Assembly (NCBI GenBank): GCA_028023455.1
Contig: JAQFVV010012513.1
Coordinates: 436,001-500,000, forward strand
Origin: Epiperipatus broadwayi
Lineage: Eukaryota; Onychophora; Udeonychophora; Euonychophora; Peripatidae
Length of the DNA: 64,000 bases
Direction: 5' to 3'
In this document: positions 1-12,800 of the stretch, piece after piece
Layout of the letters: each line of letters starts with the position of its first letter
How positions within the stretch are numbered: the stretch's first letter is position 1
Made by a program: the position numbers and the translations under genes
Notes under the pieces: generated by a model
The model's database searches: none
Told to the model about the DNA's origin: nothing
What the model saw: the letters and a program-made list of their open reading frames with translations, nothing else

Positions 1-629
1 TGAGAAAACCACTCGTTAAATTAAACATTTAATCAATTTTATTTTCATTAGATCTTATATTATTACAATCTGATCTGCAGTTATTGCTAACTATTTATTA
101 TGCTAAGTAAATATGCTAATATATTTAATTTCTATCCCATAATAAAATTCCTGAAATATATTTCAACATAAAAAAACAAATTCTAACTAGGGAATGCGAT
201 TATTACTCAGGAAATTGTAAAAAGGTCATGCTCCGGAAGTGTAAGAACAATACATGTGCCGGAGTGTGCGAACTGGAAATGAACCAAGGGTTTTAGACTC
301 TTGTGCCACAAGGAATCAATCTAAGGACCTTGCACCCCAGGGTTTCGGACATTCTAAACGTGAATTAAGCCACATAAGCTGTTAGGCAAATTGTTTAATA
401 TGTATATTAAACTAATATCTGGGGAACTATTTAAAACAAATAAAATTAGATATTTATTCAAAATTTCAAATATGATATTAATTGGTCAAGTATAATTATA
501 TGTTAAATCAAATTTCTCTAAATAAAAAAGATTAACCGTTACATGCATAAAAATGTAAAATTCAAATCAGCATATACAGGAATATGTTGTTTTGTTCTAA
601 GGATAGTTTACATTGTGCATAGTCTAAAA
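1..629. other. Non-coding AT-rich stretch
   Basis: I see no gene here. Positions about 190-390 are less AT-rich than their surroundings and may be an old repeat; read on the minus strand they contain a weak Pol III B-box-like run (AGATTGATTCC). The rest is simple AT-rich DNA with stops in all frames. Confidence 0.4.
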
Positions 630-638
630 TTACTTTTA

Positions 639-744
639 GTCAAGCGTTGGTGGCCGAGTGGTCAGCACAGCTGCTTTATAAGCAGTTGTCTCGGGTTTGA
701 AGGTTCGTTTCCCGGCCGATGCTTCGACACGTGAAAAAAAAAAT
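639..744 (+). mobile_element. tRNA-derived SINE, copy S1
   Basis: The first part resembles a tRNA of the serine/leucine kind: an A-box-like TGGCCGAGTGG at about 651, an anticodon-arm-like region, then a B-box-like part and the conserved end GGCCGATGC. It ends in an A-run (about 734-743) and is flanked by a 9-bp target-site duplication, TTACTTTTA at 630-638 and 745-753. The A-tail plus duplication shows LINE-style insertion, so it is not a functional tRNA gene. Three more copies lie at 27.1, 32.0 and 37.3 kb. I infer that one of the LINEs in this genome mobilises it; the partner is not identified. Confidence 0.8.
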
Positions 745-1114
745 TTACTTTTATTTCGTGGTATATTTTATTCATAAAGAATATTTCAGATTTTCAATCA
801 AAATGACTGAACACCTAAACAGGCATTAGCTCAGTTAAAAGCAGACCAGTAACACAAATAAAATGATAAGCTTGCTAAAATTTGGTTCCAAGTTTCCTCT
901 ATCTGGATTCACCGCACCATAGGATTGGCAGGCAGATGTATGAACTAAACATTATAAAGCTCTTCATATATATATATAAATTACCCACAATAACTATCAT
1001 GCTTAAATAAACCAAAAGAATATGGACAATGTGCTGTTAAGGCATTACTATTATACAATATAGTAGTGTTACTTGGGTAATAGATTATTTATATTTTATT
1101 GGTCTATTTAACCA

Positions 1115-1430
1115 TGAGGGTAAGAGTAATCATGTGATTACCATTTCTTATGCTTATAGAAGCTATTTACACAGAGGCTAAACTCTCCATACCTGGAGTA
1201 ATAAATGGATTCAAGACGGTTTGTGCATAAAATCCCTATCTAGTGCCTACTCATCCAATATCCACAGACTAGTTTCTAGCTTGTGGCTTTCATCAGTGAG
1301 GAGCTTTGGATCTGAGAACACTGCACCTAGATCTTAGGATCTAATGCAATCCACCATCAGACACATTTTACCTTATTAGCTAAGTATAAAGCTTTGAGTC
1401 CAAAATGTAAACACAATAATGTTTTCATTT
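1115..1430 (-). repeat. Family A repeat with hammerhead-like core (A1)
   Basis: Copy of dispersed family A (others at 5.2, 47.5, 51-52 and 53.5 kb). The minus strand from 1311 to 1253 folds as a type I hammerhead. Stem I pairs AUCCAA with UUGGAU and UCCUCA with UGUGGA around an internal loop. The core CUGAUGA is intact. Stem II is AGC/GCU with an A-A mismatch at its base. GAAA is followed by the palindrome ACUAGU and the cleavage-site C. Compared with the copies at 51.0 and 51.5 kb, a G-C pair in stem II has become A-U, which keeps pairing. The A-A mismatch at the base of stem II may reduce activity. Confidence 0.65.
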
Positions 1431-1675
1431 CAAACTGTGAGGACAAGAATATATTGATTTACATATGATGGCGGGTATGGAGACTTACAATTTAGTATAT
1501 ATAAATGTGAATATAAATGTTCATGTTGCTTAAGTTTGAATAACAATAAGGTAAATCAGTATAACCACTTTAATCTATTATTTTATAATTTCTCGTCTTA
1601 GTTTCCAATACTTTTTTCTTTATTTATATGTTTTTTAAGTATTTTCGTTCCTTTTTATTTTATCTGGTCATATTA

Positions 1676-2825
1676 CAAAAAAATCAAGTCATATGTCACA
1701 TGACTTAATTTAATAAGCTTGTGTTTACAGATGTTATATATAGAGCTTGCAAAACAAACTCTTAACAAGCTTTGTAGAATACCCCCAATCTCAGACTGGT
1801 TTCTGCTATTGATGTCCTCAGTGTGGTGCTAGGATATTCAATCATTAGATTAAAAATAGCATGACAAGCCCAGCACTTTATCTGCTGTATAACTATTAAG
1901 TAGAAACTCTGAAATATTCAGACATCCATATGTCTTCCAAGCCAGCTATCTAGCTTAAATAGCCATGTGGGACTGAACTAAGTTCACATAAACCATATAT
2001 TAATAGCTTTAACAATATAAAATTGCCAAAGTCATCATTGCAAAAAATAAAATTATAAAAAATGAAGTCAGAGGTCACATGACTTAATTTAATAAGTTTG
2101 TGTTTACAAATGTTATATATAGAGCTCACAAACTAAGCTCTTAATAAGCTTTGTAGTATACACCCAACCTCAGACTGGTTTCTGCTACTGGCATTCTCAG
2201 TGAGGTGCTAGGATATTCAATCATTAAATTAAAAATTCTAGGACAAGCCCAGCACTTTATCTAATGTATAACTATTAAATAAACACTCTGAAATTTTCAA
2301 ACATCCATATGTCTTCCAATTCAGGTATCTAACTTAAATATCCTAGCACCTCATTGAAAATGCCAGTAGCAGAAACTGGTCTGAGTTTGGGGGTATTCTA
2401 CAAACCTTGTTAAGAGTTTGTTTTGTGAGCTCTATATATAACATTTGTAAGCACAAGCTTATTAAATTAAGTCATGTGAAATCTGACTTGATTTTTTGGT
2501 AATTTTATTTTTTGCTATGATGACTTTGGCAAATTATATTGCTAATGCTATTAATATATGGTGTATCTGAACTTAGTTCAGTCCCATATGGCTATTTAAG
2601 TTAGATAACTGGATTGGAAGACATATGGATGTCTGAAAATTTCAGAGTTTCTACTTAATTGTTATACATTAGATAAAGTGCTGGGCTTGTCCTCATATTT
2701 TTAATCTAATTATTGAATATCCTAGCACCTCACTGAGAATGCCAGTAACAGAAACTGGTCTGAGGTTGGGGGTATTCTACAAATCTTATTAAAAGTTTGT
2801 TTTGCGAGCTCTATATATAATACCT
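1676..2825. repeat. Family B inverted tetramer, 379-bp period
   Basis: Four family B units in the order minus, minus, plus, plus. Hammerhead-like segments lie at 1777-1839 (-), 2156-2218 (-), about 2336-2399 (+) and 2715-2777 (+). The two minus copies are exactly 379 bp apart and so are the two plus copies, so each arm is a tandem dimer of the same period. The arms meet near 2337-2345. In each copy GAAUAUCC pairs with GGGUAUUC and CCUCA with UGAGG to make stem I. The core is CUGAGGA/CUGAGAA, stem II is UGC/GCA, and GAAAC is followed by a CCAGUC or UGGUC variant. The variants look like CpG-decayed forms of ACCGGU plus the cleavage-site C. Confidence 0.75.
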
Positions 2826-4159
2826 GGTCATATTTGTCTGTTATTTTTTATGTTTTCTATTTTCTTTTCTGTATTGGTTCTTTTCATCTTTCAATTTTAA
2901 TAATTTATTTCTACTCTTGTTTACTTTTTGTGTACATTTTCCTGAATATTTCATTCCCCTATTCCATTAAAACAGGAAATTATGCACAAAACCATCAGGC
3001 AAGTTGTTCTCTAATAATGCTTTTTACATTGCTTCCTATTTTAATAACTACCAAATATTCCAGATTTTGGAAAAATTTAGTTTGATTACTTTTCAATGTA
3101 CCATAAAAGCTTTGAAACTAATCCATAATGAATACCTTTTGAATATGATTAAATATTTGCTTCTTTTTATATAATGTTTCTTATGATTGTTCATGTTTTT
3201 GCCACTTTGTTCTACATTGCCAAATGAGTTTAATTTTTTTCTTGGGTATGTGGGTTGTCTGGTAATATTCCTTTTGATTTATAAATCTATTACCTATCTG
3301 CTTTTAATGTTTATTTAACTATTATTATCTCAAAGTATTGTGGATATCATTAATTAGTTTAGATTCTAGATGTATGAAGATTTTCAGATATATATTGGAT
3401 TTCTAATTATATAATATTTTACGCTATCTTGTTATCAAAATATAAAGATATATTTGAATCCAAACCACTTTTATGTAACACCATTTTATGGAAAATTAGT
3501 ATATATATACATAGCCCCACATTGTTACATCAATTCTATATTTTGGACATTTAATGGAGATGATGTGAACATGCTGACAATGGTCACTCATTTGGTCTTC
3601 ACAATTGGATAGCCATTTATATGTGACTTAACCAAATCTATTAAATGGTTAAGTGGCAATATAGTTAACTGGTACCAATGAGTTCATGATGATTATTCAA
3701 AACACAAATAACTATAATGACTTAAATATTAAAAAAAGCAAAGACCTGAAGAATGATTTACAAACCTTAACATCACTGAATAAATGTCAAAATATTCATC
3801 ATGGGTGCTTGTTTTTCCCAAAATATTAATGACATTATTAATCAGAGCTTCATCCATTACTTGGGACTTTCATGAGACTATCCATTTTTTCATTATTTTA
3901 AAATACTATGCATATAAAACTTTCCACATATCTTCTCTGAAAATAAATCTGAAACTAAACTGAGTAAAGAAAGTGATTCATTAATAATATGTACTTGTTA
4001 ATAAAATAATAACAACCCATATCACTATCAGTTTATAATTACTTAACTTTCTATGAACCTTACCCATTCTTTTAAACAGTAACTTTACTCTTGTATTACT
4101 CCAACTATCCAGAAAATCTCACTTCTGTGCCTTCTTATTAAAACATGATATTAGGTTCA
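2826..4159. other. AT-rich spacer
   Basis: No coding sequence or recognisable element. There is a short hairpin near 3622-3655, where the plus strand reads GACTTAACCA and then its near complement TGGTTAAGT. The open frame at 2834-3085 is a hydrophobic run of the kind AT-rich DNA gives by chance. Confidence 0.4.
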
Positions 4160-5215
4160 ATTTTGCCTAATGTCCTAAGTTCATTATTATCTCCACTGCT
4201 TTTCTATCTAAACATCTTGTCTTTCCATTTTTCATTTTCTTCCCTGCCTCATTTAATTCATTTTCTGTAAACCTAACATTTCCATTACTATATGCTTTTA
4301 TGTTTGTTATCATTCTGTCCTTCATATCTAACATCTTTTCTATATCCATTATATACTTATTTAAGATTGTCTCTAATTGATCGCTAGAGTTATAATTTAT
4401 TCCCTCATCATATAGTAATATTATTTCTCTCTCTCCTACATTCATTCTTTTAATATATTTCCAAAATTTGTTACTCCCATCTTTACCACTTTTATTAATA
4501 TCCTGCAACAATTTATTATTTAATTTCATATCTCTCTATAATTATTTATTTTGGGCAATTGCTCTTTTTTAAAATACTTTTCTCATTTAACTTTAACATC
4601 TTTTTCACTTTTTTTGTTTTTAATAGCACCTTATATTCTCTGCATGATTTTTCCTCTCTTTTTTCCTTTTACTAACTCTTAACTTTTTTATTACTTTTAT
4701 TCTTCTGAATATTCTCATCTAAAACCCTATTTACCACTTTTTTTATTTCACCATACCAGTCCTTATATTCATCACCATCCAATTATTCCATGGTTTCTTC
4801 AACTTTTATTTTTATGTTCTTCTAATTTATTCTTATCATTCATTCTCCATCCACTTCTTTCACTATTCTTTCTACTTTTATTACTATTTTCCAACACATT
4901 ACTAATCATTTCTGTTATAAAGAAATTATGATCACTATTACATATTCTGTTTTCATTATCAAATACTTTAATTTTCTATACTTTATTCATCCCCTCTTTC
5001 TCTACTAATACATAATCTATTGTGTGAAATATATTATTTCTAGACCATGTGTATTGTCACTCACAAATATTTCATAAATTCCCAGTGCTCAAATTCACCT
5101 TCTGACAAAAATTCTTCAAAAGCTGTCCATTCTTGTCATCTACATCATCAATTTCTTCAATATCTCCATTCATATTCCCTATAAACACTGTCATCTTTTC
5201 CTTTTTTTTTTAAAC
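4160..5215 (-). pseudogene. LINE fragment: EEP endonuclease and linker, RTE/CFDP2-like
   Basis: Minus-strand translation recovers, with frameshifts and stops, an EEP endonuclease: a GDFN-like block (now GNMN) near 5180, a YTW block and IDYVLV near 5020, and SDHN near 4935. It continues into the linker before reverse transcriptase at 4529-4167 (NKFWKYIKRM, then RFTENELNEAGKKMKNGKT). This resembles the RTE-like LINEs often labelled craniofacial development protein 2-like. Both ends are cut off: the 5' side stops where a family A repeat begins, and no reverse transcriptase follows. The same EEP block is seen in the LINE at the right end of the window. Confidence 0.8.
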
Positions 5216-5470
5216 TTTCCTTACAGTAATGCCACCTAGTGCAAGCTCTAGTAATCAATGGATGCAAGACAATTTGGGCATAAAATCCCAATGTAGTGCC
5301 AACTTATTGAATACCTCCAGCTTAATTTTTAGTTTGTGGCTTTCATCAAAGAGATACCTTGGATCTGACAGCACTGCATCTAAATCTTAGGATTTATTGC
5401 AACTCTCCAGTAGCTTCCTTTTATCTATATAGTCAACTGTTAAGCTATGATTTCAACATGAAAGCATAAC
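5216..5470 (-). repeat. Family A repeat, degenerate (A2)
   Basis: Shares the family A consensus, including TAGTGCC, TTAGTTTGTGGC and the TTGGATCTGA block. The minus strand from about 5364 to 5307 keeps UUGAUGA and the stem II sequence, but GAAAC and the stem I partner have decayed, so no active ribozyme is expected. It directly abuts the truncated LINE at 5215. Confidence 0.55.
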
Positions 5471-6080
5471 TGTTTTTGTTTCAGGTTTGCATTGGTTTGA
5501 ACTATTGTGTGGATAGTTTGCTACTGTATTAGCAGCTTGTATGCACATAGGAAGTAGTGATCATGTGATTTTCAACTGTTTCACAACTAATTTCAATTTA
5601 CCTTGGAATGATATTTCTATTTAACTTCACCAAAGATGAGGTCACTTTAGATTATATTTGAATGGTCTGGGTGTATTTCTATTACAATCTTGCAAACAAG
5701 TACTTTGCAAATTATTGGAACAATTTATCCATTTTCATCAATAGGTGACAATGGTTATCAGCGTAATATACAACTCTATATCTCAAATGAGAGCATGCAG
5801 TTGTTCCAAAATAATGACACTTGTATACATTTTCTTTGTCAAATAAAATAACTGGGTGAGCTCATGTCAGCATTTGGTTTTAGAAGCTCCTAGTCCTAAG
5901 CGTGGACTTGTCTGATTGTGATAACTGTTTAGATTAATCACTACAGTCTGGAAAATTTTGATTCAGGTCATAATCTTATTATTAGTAATTTAAATAAAAA
6001 AACCTGACATTTTCTAATTGTATTTTTATACTGGACTACTTACATAATCTAATATGAGTATTGGATGTCTTTAGATAAAT
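5471..6080. other. AT-rich spacer
   Basis: No gene or recognisable element. Confidence 0.35.
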
Positions 6081-6082
6081 CA

Positions 6083-6450
6083 GTTGATTAGAGCATTACC
6101 TTAAAATTCAATACTCAAGAATGTAAGAGTCCATATTTGAATCCCATGCTAGTACTGTCACTGGTCAGGCCAGAAACACCTGAAGAAGAGGAGAGAATAA
6201 TACCTCCTGAAACGTCATGCATATACAAAGCTATTTGATGTGCTATTACTAACATTTGAATGTATTTGGAATATTTAAATAAAAGTTAAATTTTTCTAAA
6301 GACATTCAATACTCTTATTAGATGATGGGAATAGTCCAATATAAAAATATAACTAGAACCCCATCAACACAAACCTTCAGGAAAATGACATTTTCTGCTT
6401 GGCAAAATAGTAGATAAAATATGAAACTTTGTAATAAATATAAGTAAGGC
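6083..6450 (+). repeat. Family D repeat: tRNA-like head plus hammerhead-like core
   Basis: The start is tRNA-like: an A-box-like TTGATTAGAGCATT at about 6086 and a B-box-like TTTGAATCCCA at about 6137. It is followed by GTC at about 6157, a CTGG/CCAG hairpin, CTGAAGA at 6180-6186, an AGGAG/CTCCT stem and GAAACGTC at 6209-6216. CUGANGA, a stem, GAAAC and a palindromic ACGU ending in C match the plan of a minimal hammerhead, but two extra bases follow CUGAAGA, so the fold is imperfect. The tail (about 6240-6450) recurs at 33.8 kb. Part of it also resembles 61.56-61.62 kb. Confidence 0.5.
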
Positions 6451-9400
6451 CTAAAAAAGGATTGGTGGATTAATAGCTGCCGTTTATTTCTTTTTACATT
6501 GTTTTTCATCATTTAAATATTTTTATTTAATAATCAAAATATTTATTTTTATAATTATGTGGTGTTTTTAAAAGGATTTAAGCTAATATTAATAGTAAAG
6601 AAAAAACAAATCACATTATTCACACTAAGGTAAAAAATAATGTTTTTGTTTTATTTTTTCTTTAAATAAATTTATGGTTTTTACATTTTCAAAATTAATT
6701 TTAGAAATAATTTTTGAAACAATACAGTGTATTTTGACAGATAAATTACTCAAACTGATAGCTATATATAAGAAGAATAAATTTCACAAACTTGATCTTA
6801 CTGTATTACAGAGTTTGGCTACAGAAGCTTTAATTGGGATTATTTTTATGAGTAGTTTTTATTTTGGTTCATAAGTTTTTATTTTTCTTGTTTAAACAAT
6901 GGAAAATAAGTTTTTTCCTTTTTTTTAAATTATTCTCGTTGAGTATGTGCATGGTAGTCTTTTATTCACTTATATACTAGGTTAAAAAAAATTTAAAATA
7001 AGTTTATTAATTCATTATGATTCAACAGATCTCGGTGGTGGTGCTGGTGATGTTCTTTTTTTGGGGGGATTTTAGATCTAAAGGCCATGGAGTTGACTTA
7101 GATTATGTTGTGGAAATGGAATGGAACAGAGTAAAAAAGAATATGGGAAAACTTGGGGTGGGTAATGGAAAGGAATTCAAAGTGGCTAACAGGCTTCTCT
7201 GGGCATAGTTGCTGAGAGATTCCTGATTCCGTATAAGGAGAAGTCACAGTGTCTCACATCAACATCACATTTGTGCTTATAGGACTATCTGTAATGATAT
7301 TTTGCTAGTTTTTTTTTTTTTATAAAAAGTACAAAACTGCAAACAAATACTGATTTATTAATCTAAAAATATCTGAAAACATGGATGTTCTGATAAATCG
7401 TAAAATCACAGCAATTCGGGCCACCCTTCTGATATTTGATAGATTTAGTTCTTTGTTGTCTGGTTTTAAAACCACTTGTGAGATTACTTTGAAAACATTT
7501 TTGGAATAGGACAAAACATTGATGTTTTGCATAGCTTATTAAAGATTTGTGATTATTTTTACATTATTGTATAATGATTATTAAAAAATAAATACATGTA
7601 TTCAATTACACCTGGGTCTCGTTTTATGCAGATTATTTCAATGCGATTTTGAAGTTATGCGGTTCATGTTTCTTCTTAATATCTTGCATATTTCACTATA
7701 TTTATTAGATATCAAGAAATTTAAGCCATTGATAACATATTTTGACTTGAAATATTTTTTTATTCAAAAATATAATGTTATAATAGCAGCTAACATGAAT
7801 ATGGCCTGAAGCTGTATTTAGAATCTTAGCTTCTATGTAAATAACTTACTTATACTAATGAGTAAATAATAATAATAATAATTTTATACTTACATATAAA
7901 AATATCACAGTAAATATTCAAAAATTTTAAACTTTTAAAACTGTATTTTGTTAGATATAACAGAAATAAATATTTTTTTAGAATTTTAAAATAAATAATA
8001 ATGAAGATTTTATTGATTCTGTAAATTGAAAATAATCTTTCTAATGATAATTTATAATCTTTTTGTTTTGATTGCAATCTCATTTTTTTAATATAGAAAC
8101 AGAAAACCATTAACACAGCACAAGACTGAAAGTGGCGCTAGTTGTACATTACATCACGAATCTGATTTCTTACCAATTCACAAACAAATGCATATTGTCA
8201 AATAGAGATAATGATTAAAATATGTATGAAAAAAATGTAAAATTAAATACTGTAGTTAATAAAAAAAAGTAAAAAAAGTTTGTCTTGTATTAATTTTTTT
8301 CAAATATTTGAAATTTTTTATTAGTCATACTTTATTTCCTTATTTTTTTAATGCGAATTTTAAAGTAATTTTTCCTTGTTGCTTTGCTTTTATGCAATTT
8401 CTGAAAAATGACAGAAGCTATCCCCCATTTTTCAAAGTAAGTTAAGTCTATTTTTGTATGATTTCTTTTGTGCGCATTTTCTGAGGAACCTATCTACCAC
8501 ATAAAATGAGTCCCAGGTGTATACTATTATTTTATACATATGCATTATTTTAAAATGGAGGTAATAAATTTTAGTGTAATGTGGATAAAAAAAATATGAC
8601 CAGTATGATGACCACATCTTGCAAAACTGGTTGCTAAAATTTTTATTGACATCATGGTAAAATCTTTTGAGAAATTCTAAAAATTATAAATGCAATTTAG
8701 ATTTTGTTACAAAATTCTATAGATTTATGAGAGCTATGCATTTATTCATTCTCATTTTAAAAATAAATTTTAGATAATAAATATTTTGTTAATTTTTTGG
8801 GAGTTAATCACTTGATTTGCATTCTTTCACCAATCAAATGAGATAAAATTCCATTGCTCTCATTATGTTTTTAAGATATTATTCTTTCAGTATTTTAAAA
8901 AATTCAAATATAATTTTTTGGAATGTTTTTTTGTTTATAAACTTATATTTCTAACAAATCAAATTCAATTTTTTGAACTCTAATAAAGTAGTAATTTAAT
9001 ACTGTTACCCTGAGGGTACATAATATCAGTCAGGCAATGACAATAAAATAATAAACTTTCACACTAGTTAAATAACAAATATTTATTTAACAATAATAAT
9101 AAAATAAGAAGAATTGATAGTCCATTTAAATCATAACTCTACAATTTATTGTCAATGGTTTTAACTTTTCACAAAGAATAAAATTTAATACACATTTGTC
9201 TTACTAATTTCACAATATTTTTAAACAAAAACGTGCTCATTTTAATTAAATAAATAAGCATCACATGATGTTAAATAAATAAATAAATATATTTTAGAAG
9301 CACCTTAACTTCTAGCAATTTAATATGTATTTATAAATTCAACAATGTACTTATTTCTCTAGATAAATAAGACTCTGAAAGATCCTGATGGCATGCTTAC

Positions 9401-9840
9401 CTAGAACTCACCATTTATACATTTTAATAGCCTTAATACAGCTACTAACTTTTCACTGCTATCAGATTAATCCTACATTGTTTACTGCTTTATCAGTAAC
9501 CATTTTTATGAGGTAGCAAGTACATACTTGTTAGAATGTGGGGGGAGGGGAGGGTTGTTTTACTGTTCATCTAATACAAATTTTATTCAATTTGATTTGC
9601 CATCTTAGCAGGTGAATAAGCAGATTTTTCAGAGTAGTTAAATGAAAAATAATTAAATATTGAACTCATCTAAATTTAAAATAATATGCATTTACAATAT
9701 ATATTTTATATGCACAGACAGTCAAATCCTCCCTACTCTATATACACAGACATTTTAATCAACTCCCTACTCTAGAAATATTGTTCTTAGTGATATATTT
9801 AGCTGGTGGTTTATGTATCAAGGTATTTTGAGAAAGGAAT
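6451..9840. other. AT-rich region without recognisable genes
   Basis: Very AT-rich DNA with short A and T runs and stops in all frames. One patch at about 7030-7205 is strongly purine-biased on the plus strand and open for 63 codons, but it matches no family I know. A G-rich run lies at 9538-9556. No splice-flanked exon, RNA gene or inverted repeat stands out. Confidence 0.4.
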
Positions 9841-9845
9841 TTTAC

Positions 9846-12800
9846 TCTTCATCCGTTGGAATAGTTATACTTTGGTCTTCATTCCCCATAAGCTTTTCCT
9901 TTTGTTCATTTATCTGCTATTGATTGTTATCACTTCTCCAATCAGCTGACAAAGTATATTTCTCCCCTACTTCTTCCATTGGTACATTATTATTATAAAT
10001 ATCCAGCAATGGTCTATTAAAACAAGGATGTAGCTCATTTGCATGTCTTCTTTTTTCCTTCAATGTTTTAATTTTACCAATCATAATTGTTTTTTGATAA
10101 AGTTCTCAATATTATGCCTGACATCCATTTCCTTCTAAAATGTATATCCATATGGTTCTTCAAACTTTGATTTTTTCAAACCCCAAAGTTTTATCCTTCT
10201 CCATACTGGTTGGCAGTAACTTAGTGAGATGAGTCCAAAATAGATGACACATAATAACTCTGCTGGAATGCTTTCTATTACTGGACCGGGATAAAATGTT
10301 AATTAAACATATTAACTAATGCAACTGGAACATCCTTAAACCCAGTTTTTTCAACATGTACTGAAAATGTTGAACTGCTTTCTCTGCTCTTCCATTACTA
10401 TCTTAAACTATCGGAATGATAAGATCAAGTAAGAATATATTTATCCTTTTAATTTGTAAATAATCCTCATATTAGTGTGAGGTGAAACTGGCTCCATAAA
10501 AAAAAATTCATTCAGCATTTTTATGATACATTCTGCATTTGTGTTTTTTATTATGCTATATTCCATCCAATAAGAGATTAAATCAACTCACAATAAAATT
10601 ATTTATCCATGTATAAATACTGAATAGTCTAAATGGAGATGTTTCCAAAGGATTATGGACTTAATCCAACTTTTGAATTGTTTAGGTGGCAATGTGGCAG
10701 TTTGTTAAACATCTGTACATTTTTTGACCATCTGGTCTATGTCACTACTTAAATTTTGCCATTAAACATATGATCATGTCAAATACTTTCATTTATTATG
10801 ATTCCAAGAGGGCCTTTCTGAAGATCTACTATGTATTCCCTGCCTTTTGGAGGAACAAGTATATGATCTGCTATTGGGACACATCCATCGCAAACTGAAA
10901 AACTATCTATCTTATTATCTGCATTTAAAAAATCAACTTTTTTATATGAACAAAGAAATATTAATGACGGACTGTGAAAAAAATTATCAGATGTTAGTTT
11001 TAAGTGATTGATTGAACTCTTTCTTGAGATTACTAGATATTCACCAGAAGAATAGGGAATTGGAATTTTACAGTTTGATACAGTCATAAAATTCCAATGA
11101 CCTTTTCTTCTGGAAATTGTCTATTTATTTCAAAAGAGAGTTCAATCAAGTACTTAAATTTAATGTCTAATGAATGTTTTTGACAGTTAACCATTAATAT
11201 TTTTTGCGCATATAGAAAATTAATCTTTTAAATACAAATAAGTTCCATATAGACTTTGCAACTTCTGTAGGATGAGTTTTCCAGTGAGACATATTTTATC
11301 CACTTCATTAATTGGATATTTCCCTTTTACTATCTAGTTTGCTCAGGTGTAACTGAGTGATTACATGCCACAAAATTCAATATATCTATATAAGTGGTGT
11401 CACCAATACCATATTTCTTTTCCTTAATTTTAGACATGTCCAACTTGCCTTCCTGGCTTATAAACTAGTTCACAGTTATAGCTAAACAAAATATTGATTC
11501 AGTATAACATGCATTGGCTAATGTGTTTAGTTTTTTTTTTCTGGTGCCAAATTCTCATTAGTTGATGATAGTCTGTGCATATTGGCAAATTTTACCTATA
11601 GATATGCTGGTGGAATTACTTAATGGTGAGAATAATTACTAATTCTTTTTTGTCAATCTAGCCATAATTTTTTCAACTGTTGCCAATACTCTTGAAGTAT
11701 AGGCTATCAGATATCTACCTCCATAACATGGAGGTAGACTGTATTTCAACACATCTGTTGTAATTATCACATTAGATCATTACAATAAATATCTGATGCT
11801 AAACATCTTTGCTTTTTTGTAAAGCTAACTCCTGTTTGCTGTTCTGTAGCCAATGTTGTTGTTTTTTTTAGGAATTGATACAGTTGGTGATAAAAAAAAT
11901 TTAAAAAACTTTCATAAAAGTTTAATAATCCTAGAAAATCCTATAATTTTTTTTACATTTCTTGGTCCTTCAACATTCTTTAATGCTTTTAAATTGTCTG
12001 GAATAGGATACCTTCCATTTACATTTATGATGTCTGAGAAACTTTCCTTCATAGACCAGATGCATTTGTCATTAGTTTTTCAAACTTTGAGCAGATTGCA
12101 TATACATGCTGTTCTAACTCCAACATTGATTTAGAAATGAACAAGATATTCTAATAGGGAATAATGCTATCCATGGATTACAAACGAAGGTTCATTTTCA
12201 CCTGTAAAATATTTTGTGTTTCTCTAATGCTGTGTGCAGTTTATTGCACTTTTACAATCACCTATGTGTAGACATTGCTAACAATTCAGTTTTTTCAGTC
12301 ATGGAATTCTGGTGGAATGCAGACTTAAAGTCTATCTTTGTGAAATAAGTAGTTTTTTTTAATAAATCTAGTACTTTGCATGCACTTAGACTAAGATAAA
12401 ACCCTTTCTTGATATATTTATTTAACATGACTTGATAATTTCCATTCAATCTTAGTTTTTCATCTGGTTTTATTACTGTAACTATTAAAGCAGCTAAGAT
12501 GAATCTTGATTTGGTGTTGATTCTTTTTAAAACTATTTCATTGAGCATTTTTTCAACTTTCTCTTTCACAGCAAATGGAACCTTGTGAGAATTATAAATG
12601 CTAGGTTGTGTGTCCATTATCAATTCTTTAGCAAATGGTCATTCTCATAGCTTTGCTATTCCTTCCTCATTAGAGTTGACAATTGAATCTTCTCTATCAC
12701 ACTGATGTCAATTTCTAAAGGTCAAAATTATTTGTTGGCCAGAAATAGGCTAAATTTTACTTTCAAATTTAATTTTACTGGTTTATTACTTTTAGGTGCA

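Noticed and set aside
639-735. Functional tRNA-Ser or tRNA-Leu gene
   Set aside because: A-tail, target duplications and several diverged copies show a SINE; the anticodon-arm region does not fold as a clean tRNA.
1676-2825. Ordinary DNA-transposon MITE with terminal inverted repeats
   Set aside because: The inverted halves are tandem dimers with internal ribozyme-like folds and I see no terminal-repeat plus target-duplication signature, so a retrozyme or Penelope-like origin fits better.
7017-7208. Possible exon (purine-rich 63-codon frame)
   Set aside because: It is the only frame there, shows no known motif or splice context and could be a mobile-element remnant; not supported as a gene.
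9538-9556. G-rich run as the polypurine tract of the gypsy element
   Set aside because: The element runs on the minus strand, where this run is pyrimidine, so it cannot be the tract.
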